Shown here piece after piece: positions 42,876 through 52,454 of a DNA stretch of 64,000 bases. The position numbers and the translations under genes were made by a program. Under the pieces are notes generated by a model. It did not search any database, was not told the origin of the DNA, and worked only from the letters and a program-made list of their open reading frames with translations. How positions within the stretch are numbered: position 1 is the stretch's first letter; each line of letters begins with the position of its first letter. This DNA comes from Saprospiraceae bacterium (GTDB taxonomy: Bacteria > Bacteroidota > Bacteroidia > Chitinophagales > Saprospiraceae): the NCBI GenBank assembly GCA_022841345.1, contig JALHRR010000023.1, positions 1 to 64,000 on the forward strand, read 5' to 3'.

Positions 42876-42883
42876 TATATTTG
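42876..42883 (+). promoter_or_regulatory. Candidate -7 box for dcd
   Basis: TATATTTG fits TAnnTTTG and lies 36 bases before the dcd ATG. No clear -33 box was seen. Confidence 0.4.
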
Positions 42884-42919
42884 CACTGCATTTTAATGAC
42901 TTAAGAACAAACACAGGCC

Positions 42920-43456
42920 ATGATATTATCTGATAAAAAAATACTGGAGGCAATTGCTACCGGTGAAATTTTGATTGAACCATTTGATCCGGCTTGTCTG
43001 GGTACAAATTCATATGACGTTCATTTGGGTAAATATCTTGCTGTATATAAAGACAGGGTTCTGGATGCAAAAAAGCACAATACCATAGAGCATTTCGAGA
43101 TCGGGCCGGAAGGAATTGAACTTCAGCCCGGGACATTATATCTGGGAGTCACGGAAGAGTATACAGAAACGCACAATGCAGTGCCCTTTCTGGAAGGCAA
43201 GTCCAGTGTAGGAAGACTTGGCATTGACATTCATGCTACTGCCGGTAAAGGCGATGTAGGCTTTTGTAATGCCTGGACTCTTGAAATATCCTGTGTGCAG
43301 CCCGTCAGATTATATGCAGGAATGCCGATCGGACAGCTTATTTATTTCAAGGTAGATGGCGAAATTGAGAATTATTATAATCGCAAGCTGGGGGCCAAGT
43401 ATAATCAGCGTTCCATCAAGCCTGTGGAATCCATGATGTGGAAAAATCAGTTTTAG
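42920..43456 (+). CDS. dcd: dCTP deaminase
   Basis: The 178-residue trimeric enzyme converts dCTP to dUTP for thymidylate synthesis. The family motifs are complete: LSDKKILEAIATGEI at the N terminus, GTNSYDVHLG, EGKSSVGRLGIDIHATAG with the phosphate-binding Ser and Arg, and GDVGFCNAWTLEISC with the catalytic glutamate. The C-terminal KYNQRSIKP closes the site. It could be monofunctional or bifunctional with dUTPase; the sequence was not decisive by eye. Confidence 0.95.
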   Translation: MILSDKKILEAIATGEILIEPFDPACLGTNSYDVHLGKYLAVYKDRVLDAKKHNTIEHFEIGPEGIELQPGTLYLGVTEEYTETHNAVPFLEGKSSVGRLGIDIHATAGKGDVGFCNAWTLEISCVQPVRLYAGMPIGQLIYFKVDGEIENYYNRKLGAKYNQRSIKPVESMMWKNQF

Positions 43457-43472
43457 TCTCCCGGATCTTTCT

Positions 43473-43604
43473 TTATCCTACCCTGAGAAATTCTTTCAAT
43501 TTTGCATGTAGTTCATTCAGAATCATATGATTCTGTGTCAGTGAAGGGTCATACTTTGATCTTTTGAGCAAAAAAGAACTGTAATCATAGTGTTGATCTT
43601 TTTC
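43473..43604 (-). pseudogene. Possible remnant reading frame
   Basis: A 43-codon minus-strand frame has coding-like composition (it includes LLKRSKYDPSLTQ and LNELHAKLKEFLRVG) but no ATG near its left limit. It may be the end of a lost gene or chance. It contains a perfect 18-base palindrome and overlaps a plus-strand promoter candidate. Confidence 0.15.
43518..43535. repeat. Perfect 18-base palindrome
   Basis: CAGAATCATATGATTCTG is its own reverse complement. It lies 75 bases upstream of the promoter of the next gene and could be an operator for a dimeric regulator. There is no T-run, so it is not a terminator. Confidence 0.4.
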
Positions 43605-43619
43605 TTAGACATACCTTTG
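43593..43619 (+). promoter_or_regulatory. Promoter of the outer-membrane protein gene
   Basis: TTG (43593-43595), 16 bases, then TACCTTTG (43612-43619) matches the Bacteroidota -33/-7 pattern, with the ATG 32 bases downstream. Confidence 0.55.
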
Positions 43620-43650
43620 TGTTTTTAGAGCGCACATAAATTGTTATATC

Positions 43651-45045
43651 ATGAGACATTTAGCCCTTTGGGTTATATGTGTCTGGATTTTGCACCCTGT
43701 TAATGGACAAACCTTAACATCTGCCCTGGCTGACGATCAGCTACCGGCATTTAAAATGCAGCACTTTCCAGCATCCTTTCATCCTGTATGGATGAAATCA
43801 GACATCCTAATCACAGGAGGTTCGGCAAATTTCTATAGCAATATTTTTTACTTAAAGAATACCAACCTTTTTGAACTGAGGTCTAAAGTTGATATGCTCC
43901 GGACCATGCAGGCTGATGAGGCTGCTGGTTCCAAAATGGACGCTATAGGTTTGGACTTTCATACGGGACGCTCAAGATATCAGGCTGCCGGGCAAGCCAC
44001 TTTATTTGGGCCGGCATTCTGGTATAAAATCAACTCAGAGTGGAGTGTTGGAATCTATTCCAGACTTAGTGTACTGGGTTCTGCCGGAAATATTCCTGAT
44101 GAAATCAATTATCCTTCTTACGATTCTAAAAGAACCAATCAACCATTTAATATCAGATCATTTTCTGGAAATGCAATGAGCATGGGCTCAATTGGAGCGC
44201 ATGCGTCCCGAAATATTTCTTTTTCAGACTGGGATGTGAATGTAGGTATGAACGTACAATGGAATTTCGGACTGGATATGCTTGGAGTGCGAATGAATCA
44301 GGATATAGATGCCTGGACCAAGCTCGAAAATAATAGTGTACGTATTTCAAATGCATCCATTCACTGGCATTATACTTATACAAATGAAACGCTCAGTAAG
44401 TATAAGCTGAAAGTAAACGGACAAGGGGCATCTCTTGATTTTGGAATAGCCATAAGGCCCAAAAAATCATCTTTAAAATGGGAGGCAATGCTTGCTTTAA
44501 ATCAACTTGGATTTATTGAATATTACAAATCTACAGAAAGTCATGATATTGCGTTTGATAGAGCGATAGAGTTAAATTCTGCTGATTTTAGTTCATTTAA
44601 TGATCTGCGCAGTTATTCAGCAAAACTGGAGGAACAAGCCCTGGGCAGGGAGGCCGGAATGAGCACTGTAAATAAGGTTTTGGTCCCAACAAAGGGATCG
44701 CTTTCCGGTTCTTTTCTAATACACATGGATCCAAATTTGCAGATTCAGTCGCTCATTTCTTTTCCATTTTCACTCGCTGATCCAAGATTAATCGTTGGTG
44801 TCCAGTATAATTTTCGCTACTGGAAAGTTTTTCCTTACGCGACACTAACCAATTGGCAAACTTACTCACCCGGGTTATCAATCAGAGCCGGATATTTCAC
44901 GCTCGGCTCTAATAACGTGAGTGCATTTTTCAACTCAGACCGACTGGATCATGCGGACTTGCACCTTTTATTCAGTTATAATTGGAACGACAAATCTTTA
45001 AAAAAGAAAAGGAATAGAGGAACCGATAAATGCTATTCATTTTGA
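43651..45045 (+). CDS. Secreted or outer-membrane protein, DUF5723-like
   Basis: The protein has 464 residues with a signal peptide ending at HPVNGQ. The rest consists of alternating strands with many aromatic residues (FGPAFWYKINSEWSVGIYSRLS, SLISFPFSLADPRLIVGVQYNF), as in an outer-membrane beta-barrel. The layout recalls DUF5723 proteins of Bacteroidota, but this is by impression and the family name is not certain. The C terminus ends in a basic stretch rather than the usual aromatic residue. It is convergent with the giant SprB-like gene. Confidence 0.6.
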   Translation: MRHLALWVICVWILHPVNGQTLTSALADDQLPAFKMQHFPASFHPVWMKSDILITGGSANFYSNIFYLKNTNLFELRSKVDMLRTMQADEAAGSKMDAIGLDFHTGRSRYQAAGQATLFGPAFWYKINSEWSVGIYSRLSVLGSAGNIPDEINYPSYDSKRTNQPFNIRSFSGNAMSMGSIGAHASRNISFSDWDVNVGMNVQWNFGLDMLGVRMNQDIDAWTKLENNSVRISNASIHWHYTYTNETLSKYKLKVNGQGASLDFGIAIRPKKSSLKWEAMLALNQLGFIEYYKSTESHDIAFDRAIELNSADFSSFNDLRSYSAKLEEQALGREAGMSTVNKVLVPTKGSLSGSFLIHMDPNLQIQSLISFPFSLADPRLIVGVQYNFRYWKVFPYATLTNWQTYSPGLSIRAGYFTLGSNNVSAFFNSDRLDHADLHLLFSYNWNDKSLKKKRNRGTDKCYSF

Positions 45046-45102
45046 ACAATTGTCCATTCTGGAAATGCTGTCGTCCATCAAAGCAGTTTAAGAACCTCTG
45101 AA

Positions 45103-48100
45103 TTATCTTTGGATCAGTGTTACATCACCCTTATACAGTAAGGTGGTGCCATCCAGAAAAGAGATTTCAATTGCATATATATAGACTCCTGTGTCCATCA
45201 TTCTGCCATTGAATCTGCCATCCCAACCCACAGAGCCAAAAGAGCCCGGTTCGATATCTTTATTTTCATACATCATATCTCCCCATCTGTTGAAGATCCT
45301 CATGCTATTAATGGACACAACTCCCTTACCTGTGTAAACACTGAATACATCATTCACTCCGTCTAAATTTGGTGAAAATGCATCAGGGATAAATACATAT
45401 CTGCGTTTAGAAACTTTGATAGTAATATTATCTGATCCCATACAACCATTCTGATCGATCACTGTCAGGGTATATGTGGTACTTCCCTGAGGGAAAGCAG
45501 TGGGTTCGGGGCAATCATCACAAGTAAGAGTGCTTCCATTATTCCACATATATTCATCTACTCCTACAATAGATTGTATGATAGGAACAAGGGTGATGGA
45601 ATCTCCGAGGTCAATAGTTATTTCATCTTCCAGATCCACGATGACCGGAGGTGGTTGGTTCACAATGATGGTCTCATCATATGTACAACCTTTACTATCA
45701 AATACCCTAATCAGATGTTCTCCTGCAAGAATGGGTGTATTTATTCCTAAGGGAGACAGTGGACCATTGTCAACATTGAATGAGTATGGAGGTCCTGATC
45801 CCCCGGATGCTGTAGTTACTGTAATGGAAGTTGTTTGACCAAAACAAATAGGTTCAATGGGCACAGGAATGGTTGCTATGATAGGTACCGGCTCGGTTAC
45901 TGTATAAGAGGCTGAGGCGCTACAGCCTTTAATATCAAAAACTGTTACTACGTATGTTCCTGCGGCTAATCCTGATGCAACATTGGTTGATGAAATATCG
46001 GGTGTCCATTTATAAACCATGTCGCCAATATTTCCACCAACCGGTACTACTGTTATCTGACCATCTACAGTTCCGGAGCATCCCAAATTACTTGTAGCCA
46101 GAGAATCAATATTTAACTCCAGAAGTGCAGGCTCATTGATGATCAGTATGGTATCAAAAACGCAACCTCTTGTGTCTTCCACATTTAACAAATAACTGCC
46201 TGCAGATAAGTTATTCAGTGTTTGTCCGTTTGTCATAAGTCCTGGCCATACATAATTGTACGGACCAGATCCTCCTTCTACTTCTACATTAATAGACCCG
46301 TCTGCAAGTCCAAAACACGATACATCATTTATTATGGAAGCTCCCGGTCTCAATCTCATCATATCCGGAACTGGTATTGTGGCACTGTTGGTTTCAATAC
46401 ATCCATTTTCATCTGTGACCGTAACTGTTACCTGACCGGCACATAAGTTTATTGCTGTACTGGCCATAACGCCCAGATCGGTCTGTCCTGTGCTCCACAC
46501 TACATCAAAAGATCCTCCAAATACTGCACCGTCAGAAAGCGTCAAAGTAATGGATCCGTCACAATCAGTATTATCACAGGAAACAGCTTCAGGAATTCCA
46601 AAGCTAAAGGTTATAAATGGTGGATTGATGAGTTCAATTGTAAATGTCTGTGGCCCGCATGTACTGGCATCTGTCACTGTAAGATTATAAGATCCTGCTC
46701 TCTGGTTAGTAAGAGTGGGTGTGGCAGCAGTAGTATGTCCCCACTGGTAGGTGTATGGCCCCTGGCCCCCACTTACCTGTATGTCGATGGTGCCGTCATT
46801 TCCACCCGGGCAATTAGGAGAAACATTCAAAATATCAACTATTAGAGGGAGCGGCTCATCCACGAATACGGAATCCACTTTGGCACATCCGCTGGCATCA
46901 GTGACTGTTACAAAATGATAACCTGCATTGAGACCTGTCACAGTATTCGTGACTGCGGAGGTGCTCCATAAAATGGTTGCCGCAGGATCATTGACTATGA
47001 CCGTTGCTGTCCCATCTGTTCCACCCTGACAAGTAACCGGAGTAGTAGTAAAACTAATCTCTGCTCCTTTGGTGGGAATTTCATAACTGGCGGTAATGGT
47101 ACATCCATTCCCATCAGTCAGTACTAAATCATACATGCCTGCGGGCAGATTTTGAAGTTGGTTTCCGGAATAAGCTCCGTTGTTCCAGTTGAAATCATAA
47201 GGCAAGGTTCCACCTCCGGCAATGATTGTAATAGCTCCGTCGTTTCCGGGGCCATTACACGAAACACTATCCAGCCCAAAAACAAACAATGTGAGTGCAA
47301 GAGGATTGGGTAATTCAAAAATCGAATCAATTTCACACCCATCGCCATCTCTTACCAGAACACTATATACTCCGGTCGGTAAATCGTTGATACAACTACT
47401 GGGAGAGGTATTGACTACAGTTCCTCCGGACCAGATAAAAGTATATGGAAGATTAGGAGGAGAACCGCCGGCTTCTGTAATATTTATACAAATACTTCCA
47501 TCAGAATCGCCTCTGCAAGAAGGTGTATCAAAACTAATTGTATTAAGAGAAAGGACTTTTGCCGGAACCAGTGTAATGGAATCCTGATGGCTGCAAAGAT
47601 TAGTGTCAGTAATGGTGACCCTGACTTTTCCTTCAGACAAATTCGTTTTTGTGTTCAAGGTCCCTCCGCCACTCCACAAATAATTGTAAGGGCCTGCTCC
47701 ACCGGTTGGCACGACTGTGGCGGTTCCATCATTCTTTCCTGAACAGGAAGGAGGCGTGGATGTTATATTACTCGTAATACCGATCACGCCTAAAGTAGTC
47801 GAAGCTTCTGCGGAACACCCATTATTGTCGATAACTGTCACTCCGTAGAATCCGGCAGGTAGGGTAGTAATTTCATTGACTCCAAACTGTCCGGTGGACC
47901 ATTTATAAATATATGGCATGGTTCCTCCACCTACAGATGCCAGAACACGTCCGTTCCTGTCTCCCACACATCTTGGGTTAGTAGGAGTAACATTTACAAA
48001 TATAGGAGCGGCCAAAGCCACTGTAATGTTAAGAATAGAAATATTACCATCAGCATCTGTAACTTCTACAGCGTAGGTGTCAGGCACTAAATTTGAAAGT

Positions 48101-49584
48101 GTAATTAAATCATTTGCTGTATTAAATATACCACTTGCGATTACACCACCGCTATTATTCAATTCATACATATATGGCCCTCTTCCTCCTGCTGCTGAAA
48201 AAGTGATTGTTCCTGTATTTGATGCAGTACTGCAGCTGCGACCATAAACCGTTAGGACTGTGGGATTGATGATATTAACTTTTCCATTAATGGTTGTAAA
48301 ATTTGCTATTCCATTTGGTGTGTCTACTTCTACAAATCCCGGTCTGTCGGTAAATAACAAATCGGTCATGTTTCCTGGAAAGCCAATAGCAGTAAAACAA
48401 AGTTCAAATAAAACAGTATTGTCCGGCAAATTAGCGGGATCAAGATTGTTGTCAAACCAAATGAAAAATAGCTCGCCATTCGGTCCATTCCCTAATTGGA
48501 AATTAGCCAGGGTCATACCCGGAAGAGGAGCCGGATTGGGAATATTCGGAGCATTAAATTTAATGATAGTTGGATCCCAGTTGATTGAAAACTGAACAGA
48601 TAATGCATCCACAAGATTGCTCACCGTAACCGGAATACAAAAGAGTTGTCCCGGAGTAACATCAACAGTTGTCATTTGAAACTCCACCTGATTTCGTGGC
48701 ATAGAAAATGAGAATTCACCCGGACAAGATTTACCATCCCTTACACGAACTCTGTAATTACCTGCCTGAGGGACTGTAAACTGCACTGTGGCGCCATGGG
48801 TAATGCTGGCAGGGTTTGTGATGGTGCCTTTAATTGCAGGGTTACTGATTAGCTCTATTTCTATAGACGTATAAAACCTCCCGGGGCCTGTTGGATCAAA
48901 CTGAGGCAAGCCACCATTCACTATAAAGCTCCCGTTTAGTGCATTGGGCGCTGGAACTGACAAGGATGAAATTCTGATTTCATTCAGGTATACCACGCTG
49001 AAAGCAGTGGCCACATTAGCATTGGTACACAAGCCTGAAGGTGTTCCTTCATATGCCTTATTTGCGAAGTCATCCACTGTTATCAAAGAAAACCATAACT
49101 GTAAAGGATTTCCCCCATTGAAGGTGTTTTGGAGAAAACCTGCATTAATGAAAGTCTGTGTGCCATTTGCATTCCCTCCGTTATCAAGGTAAAGTCCAAG
49201 CGCTGGTGCAGGAGGGCCTTGAAAAATACATGGATCCGTTAAAATATCATCCAGTGTGGGTCCGGAAATAGTAGGTCTGCAGCTGTAAAAGGCATAGCCA
49301 ATTCCGGGGGCGGTGCCAGATATGGGATCACCTGTAAGATCAGCATCATTATTACCTGTAAATGTAATTCTATCATTGTAACACATGTAAATGGTTTCAC
49401 CCATTCTGTCATTGCTGTTGCCGGTAAAGTTTGATCTGGTGACTGTGCCTGCATATTGATCACTACAAGCTCTGCTGCCATTGGCACTTGCGGAGGCACC
49501 TTTTTGAATTGAAGTTGGCTTTTGTGCACTCAAAGTGAAAGCTGAAACGAAAAAAAATAAAAACAGACTATAATTTCGAATCAT
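45103..49584 (-). CDS. Giant type IX secreted protein with cohesin-like domain and SprB repeats
   Basis: The protein has 1493 residues from the ATG at 49584, with signal peptide SLFLFFFVSAFTLSAQ. After an N-terminal region of about 300 residues comes a cohesin-like domain (about 310-455, SVQFSINWDPTIIKFNAP and LPDNTVLFELCF). About eleven SprB-type repeats of 75-85 residues follow, each with a Cys near the start, a GG-xxPYxYxW core and a VTDxxGC end. An Ig-like segment and a gliding-motility C-terminal domain end the protein (VFIPDAFSPNLDGVNDVF, MRIFNRWGDMMYE, GVYIYAIEI), the type B sorting signal. It is probably a surface adhesin. No gliding genes adjoin. Confidence 0.9.
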   Translation of the reverse strand: MIRNYSLFLFFFVSAFTLSAQKPTSIQKGASASANGSRACSDQYAGTVTRSNFTGNSNDRMGETIYMCYNDRITFTGNNDADLTGDPISGTAPGIGYAFYSCRPTISGPTLDDILTDPCIFQGPPAPALGLYLDNGGNANGTQTFINAGFLQNTFNGGNPLQLWFSLITVDDFANKAYEGTPSGLCTNANVATAFSVVYLNEIRISSLSVPAPNALNGSFIVNGGLPQFDPTGPGRFYTSIEIELISNPAIKGTITNPASITHGATVQFTVPQAGNYRVRVRDGKSCPGEFSFSMPRNQVEFQMTTVDVTPGQLFCIPVTVSNLVDALSVQFSINWDPTIIKFNAPNIPNPAPLPGMTLANFQLGNGPNGELFFIWFDNNLDPANLPDNTVLFELCFTAIGFPGNMTDLLFTDRPGFVEVDTPNGIANFTTINGKVNIINPTVLTVYGRSCSTASNTGTITFSAAGGRGPYMYELNNSGGVIASGIFNTANDLITLSNLVPDTYAVEVTDADGNISILNITVALAAPIFVNVTPTNPRCVGDRNGRVLASVGGGTMPYIYKWSTGQFGVNEITTLPAGFYGVTVIDNNGCSAEASTTLGVIGITSNITSTPPSCSGKNDGTATVVPTGGAGPYNYLWSGGGTLNTKTNLSEGKVRVTITDTNLCSHQDSITLVPAKVLSLNTISFDTPSCRGDSDGSICINITEAGGSPPNLPYTFIWSGGTVVNTSPSSCINDLPTGVYSVLVRDGDGCEIDSIFELPNPLALTLFVFGLDSVSCNGPGNDGAITIIAGGGTLPYDFNWNNGAYSGNQLQNLPAGMYDLVLTDGNGCTITASYEIPTKGAEISFTTTPVTCQGGTDGTATVIVNDPAATILWSTSAVTNTVTGLNAGYHFVTVTDASGCAKVDSVFVDEPLPLIVDILNVSPNCPGGNDGTIDIQVSGGQGPYTYQWGHTTAATPTLTNQRAGSYNLTVTDASTCGPQTFTIELINPPFITFSFGIPEAVSCDNTDCDGSITLTLSDGAVFGGSFDVVWSTGQTDLGVMASTAINLCAGQVTVTVTDENGCIETNSATIPVPDMMRLRPGASIINDVSCFGLADGSINVEVEGGSGPYNYVWPGLMTNGQTLNNLSAGSYLLNVEDTRGCVFDTILIINEPALLELNIDSLATSNLGCSGTVDGQITVVPVGGNIGDMVYKWTPDISSTNVASGLAAGTYVVTVFDIKGCSASASYTVTEPVPIIATIPVPIEPICFGQTTSITVTTASGGSGPPYSFNVDNGPLSPLGINTPILAGEHLIRVFDSKGCTYDETIIVNQPPPVIVDLEDEITIDLGDSITLVPIIQSIVGVDEYMWNNGSTLTCDDCPEPTAFPQGSTTYTLTVIDQNGCMGSDNITIKVSKRRYVFIPDAFSPNLDGVNDVFSVYTGKGVVSINSMRIFNRWGDMMYENKDIEPGSFGSVGWDGRFNGRMMDTGVYIYAIEISFLDGTTLLYKGDVTLIQR

Positions 49585-49630
49585 GGGAAGTATTTCAATA
49601 AACATGGGGGTTAGTATTCAGTTCAGAGCG

Positions 49631-49660
49631 CAAAGATAGATCAATATTGTTTTATTACAA
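49631..49660 (-). promoter_or_regulatory. Promoter of the SprB-like gene
   Basis: On the minus strand TTG, 19 bases, then TATCTTTG matches the Bacteroidota -33/-7 pattern, ending 46 bases before the chosen ATG. Confidence 0.55.
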
Positions 49661-49880
49661 TTATTTTTAACATATTACCTTGTTCACCTACTGTCTATTC
49701 TAATCTTACTCTCTGCATTTTTAACGTCAAACAAAGATTTCAACATTGACATATAGATACGTTTTAATTGCCTTTTGTGGTATCAGGAAGAGAAAGGAAT
49801 AATTAATAAAAACCTGATATATTTTGCCGGAATGCTTTCACGTGAATTAACTACACAAAAACGGTTGAGGTTGGGAGCTA

Positions 49881-51137
49881 TTATATATTATGACGCTTTT
49901 TTATCACCAAGTCTCCTTTTATAATAACAGATTGAACTAAATCACTTCCAAAGGCATATGGAATATAAGCGAGAGAAGATAAGGCAGGTGTTATAAAAAC
50001 GCTTCCCCATTTACCGATTTGTATGCTCCCGTATTGAGATTCGAGTTCCATGGCGTAAGCTCCATTAATGGTTGCAGCATTCATGGCTTCTTCCGGTAAC
50101 ATTTTCATTTTTATACAGGCAAGTGACACTACAAATGGCATATTGCCCGAGGGTGTGGATCCCGGATTATAATCACTGGCAAGTGCTACAGGAAGCCCTT
50201 CATCGATCATTTGACGCGCCGGCGCAAACTCCATACCAAGGAAAAATGCTGTCCCCGGCAATAGGGTAGGCATGGTCTTTGTCCCCTTCAATGCATCTAT
50301 TGCATCCTGATCCATTGCTTCCAGATGGTCGACACTGAGCGCATCACATGCTACTCCTGCCTGAACACCACCAGTAATACCCAGTTCATTCGCATGAATT
50401 TTTGCTTTCAAACCATATTTTGAAGCGGCATTCAAAATGAGAATGGTCTCTTCCGGCGTGAAAAACCCGCGATCACAAAACACATCACAATAATCTGCTA
50501 AATTCTGTGAAGCTACTTCAGGCAGCATTTCTTCAATAATGATTCTGATATATTCTTCCCTGTGATGTCGGTAAGGCAAAGGAATGGCATGGGCCCCCAG
50601 AAAAGTGGATTGAATATCTATTAATGCAGATTCTTTTAGTCGCTTGATTACTCTCAGCATTTTCAGCTCAGATTCAAGGCTTAATCCATAACCACTTTTG
50701 ATCTCAACTGCAACAGTCCCGTAACTAATTATTTCCTGAAGTCTTTTATAAGCATTTTCATATAATTCATCTTCAGTGGCAGATGCCAGTTTGACTGCTG
50801 AGTTCAAAATGCCACCCCCATTAGCTGCTATTTCTTCATAAGTCAGCCCATTTATCCTGTCGACAAATTCCTGTTCTCTGCTCGCTGCAAATACTATATG
50901 GGTATGTGAATCGCACCAGCCGGGGAAAACCCAGCCACCTTCAGCATCCAGGACAGGACCGGGCTCGGGAAGTAATTCCGCCATTGTCCCAAATCCTACT
51001 ATTTTTCCGGATCTGATGCGCAACCAGGCGTGATCTATGCATGGCCATTCCATCATTTGCTTTCCGGATAAAAATCCGTGGTGATGGTCTCTTACCTGAT
51101 GCAGTCTTCCTATATTGGTAATCAGCAGATCTTTCAA
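49881..51137 (-). CDS. hutI: Imidazolonepropionase
   Basis: The 418-residue amidohydrolase opens imidazolone-propionate in histidine breakdown. The metal motif is DSHTHIVFAASREQEF. EIKSGYGLSLESELKMLRVI, FLGAHAIP, KIHANELG and SVDHLEAMD are the other conserved blocks, and ALASDYNPGSTPSGNMPFV holds the last metal ligand. The start seems to be TTG at 51137, 16 bases after the stop of the thioredoxin-SPOR gene, so both are in one transcript. Other hut genes are not in the window. Confidence 0.94.
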   Translation of the reverse strand: MKDLLITNIGRLHQVRDHHHGFLSGKQMMEWPCIDHAWLRIRSGKIVGFGTMAELLPEPGPVLDAEGGWVFPGWCDSHTHIVFAASREQEFVDRINGLTYEEIAANGGGILNSAVKLASATEDELYENAYKRLQEIISYGTVAVEIKSGYGLSLESELKMLRVIKRLKESALIDIQSTFLGAHAIPLPYRHHREEYIRIIIEEMLPEVASQNLADYCDVFCDRGFFTPEETILILNAASKYGLKAKIHANELGITGGVQAGVACDALSVDHLEAMDQDAIDALKGTKTMPTLLPGTAFFLGMEFAPARQMIDEGLPVALASDYNPGSTPSGNMPFVVSLACIKMKMLPEEAMNAATINGAYAMELESQYGSIQIGKWGSVFITPALSSLAYIPYAFGSDLVQSVIIKGDLVIKKRHNI

Positions 51138-51153
51138 ATCAAGGGAGGATATA

Positions 51154-52158
51154 TTATTGATTGATTTCCTTTACAAATCCTTCATAGCCCTGCTCCTTTA
51201 ACAAATTGACCAAAGGTTTTGCAGCATCATACGCTTTGTATCTGCCGATCATTACTTTGTAGATGGTCTCGGAACCGCTTTTCTCGATTTTTATATGTAC
51301 TCCGTCTCCGAAGATCTCTTTAAACTCATTGCGTCTCTGATCTGCATTTTCAAACCTGTTGAAAGTCCCTACCTGTACGCTATAATATCTGCCATCATCT
51401 GCAGTAGCAACATTATTATTTGCAGTCGTATTAGGTTTAGAGGGAGGTGTGCTGCTTACAGGTTTTTCAACAACAGGATCAGGTTTTTTGGTTTCGGCTT
51501 CTTTGGTAGAAGGGTTGCTTACTACTTCTGAAGTTTTTTCTGCTGGTTTGTCAGTTTTGTTATTGACTACGCGCTTGTCAACCGGTTTATCTGCAGGTTT
51601 ATCTGCCGGTTTATCTTTTGCTTTTTCAGGTTTACTTGCAACTTCATCATTAGCCTGAGTGACAGGGACTGATTTTGGAATCTCGTCCTGCTTTGGTGAT
51701 GAAGGTATGCCGGAAAGTTTGATCGCTTTATTTGCGAGATCAAAACGATGCCCCTGAATGAGCTCTAAAAATCTTTTAGGTGAAAGAGATTCTTCGTATT
51801 TACCTAAAATTCCTCCGCCCTGATCAAATACAATAACAGTTGGCAAAAATTCAACATTGAACTGAGTCCTTTGTGCATGGCCATCGAAATCATCAATATT
51901 TACCTTGACGGATAAGTAATTATTTTTTAAAAACTCTACTACCTCTTTATCTTTAAATGTGTTGTCATCCATCCATTTACAGGGAAGGCACCAGTCTGTA
52001 TAAAAGAAAGCCATATAAAGTTTACCTTCTTTAATGGCTCTTGTTTTGGCGGTAGTCATACCACCTTTAATAAAGTCTACCTGGGCCTGACTTTGGGCGG
52101 CACCTGTCATGACAATAAACAAGCTTAATGCCAAAATGTACTTAGAAAAACACTTCAT
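51154..52158 (-). CDS. Thioredoxin-fold protein fused to a SPOR domain
   Basis: The protein has 334 residues from the ATG at 52158 (MKCFSKYILALSLFIVM), with a signal peptide. The thioredoxin-like domain carries AFFYTDWCLPCKWMDD with Cys57 and Cys60. A low-complexity linker of Lys-Pro-Ala-Asp units (about 190-250) follows. Residues 258-334 are a SPOR domain (YYSVQVGTFNRFENADQR, YKVMIGRYKAYDAAKPLV), which binds denuded peptidoglycan at division sites in known cases. The fusion suggests a thiol-disulfide enzyme held at the cell wall. The -7 box at 52198-52205 makes the longer start at 52221 impossible. Confidence 0.88.
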   Translation of the reverse strand: MKCFSKYILALSLFIVMTGAAQSQAQVDFIKGGMTTAKTRAIKEGKLYMAFFYTDWCLPCKWMDDNTFKDKEVVEFLKNNYLSVKVNIDDFDGHAQRTQFNVEFLPTVIVFDQGGGILGKYEESLSPKRFLELIQGHRFDLANKAIKLSGIPSSPKQDEIPKSVPVTQANDEVASKPEKAKDKPADKPADKPVDKRVVNNKTDKPAEKTSEVVSNPSTKEAETKKPDPVVEKPVSSTPPSKPNTTANNNVATADDGRYYSVQVGTFNRFENADQRRNEFKEIFGDGVHIKIEKSGSETIYKVMIGRYKAYDAAKPLVNLLKEQGYEGFVKEINQ

Positions 52159-52197
52159 AGTAATAATTTTGATTGAGGACAATAGCCCAACAAATGG

Positions 52198-52225
52198 CAA
52201 AGTTAAACAAAGAAGATACATTCAA
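52198..52225 (-). promoter_or_regulatory. Promoter of the thioredoxin-SPOR / hutI operon
   Basis: On the minus strand TTG, 17 bases, then TAACTTTG matches the Bacteroidota -33/-7 pattern, 39 bases before the chosen ATG. Confidence 0.55.
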
Positions 52226-52404
52226 TAAATTATTAATTCGATTTATTTCAATATCTATATCTTTTCAGGTCAAACGCTTAGCTAAAAGTACTATCGAAAA
52301 AACGAGTTCAACTTCTTTGTCGGGATGTAAACCGATATATTAGACGAATATTTTTTGGTTTGTAGTACGGGTATCAGCAAAGGAAACCAGATGATACTAA
52401 ATTT

Positions 52405-52432
52405 TTTGAATTGACATGGATTCGTACCTTTG
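52405..52432 (+). promoter_or_regulatory. Promoter of fabH
   Basis: TTTG (52405-52408), 16 bases, then TACCTTTG (52425-52432) matches the Bacteroidota pattern, with the fabH ATG 22 bases downstream. Confidence 0.6.
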
Positions 52433-52454
52433 CCGCCTAATTTGATTCATTTGT

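Noticed and set aside
45700-48250. Long repetitive stretch
   Set aside because: It encodes the SprB-type protein repeats in one uninterrupted frame; not a DNA repeat element.
51540-51640. Short tandem repeats that could look like a CRISPR or minisatellite
   Set aside because: They encode the Lys-Pro-Ala-Asp linker of the thioredoxin-SPOR protein and keep its frame.
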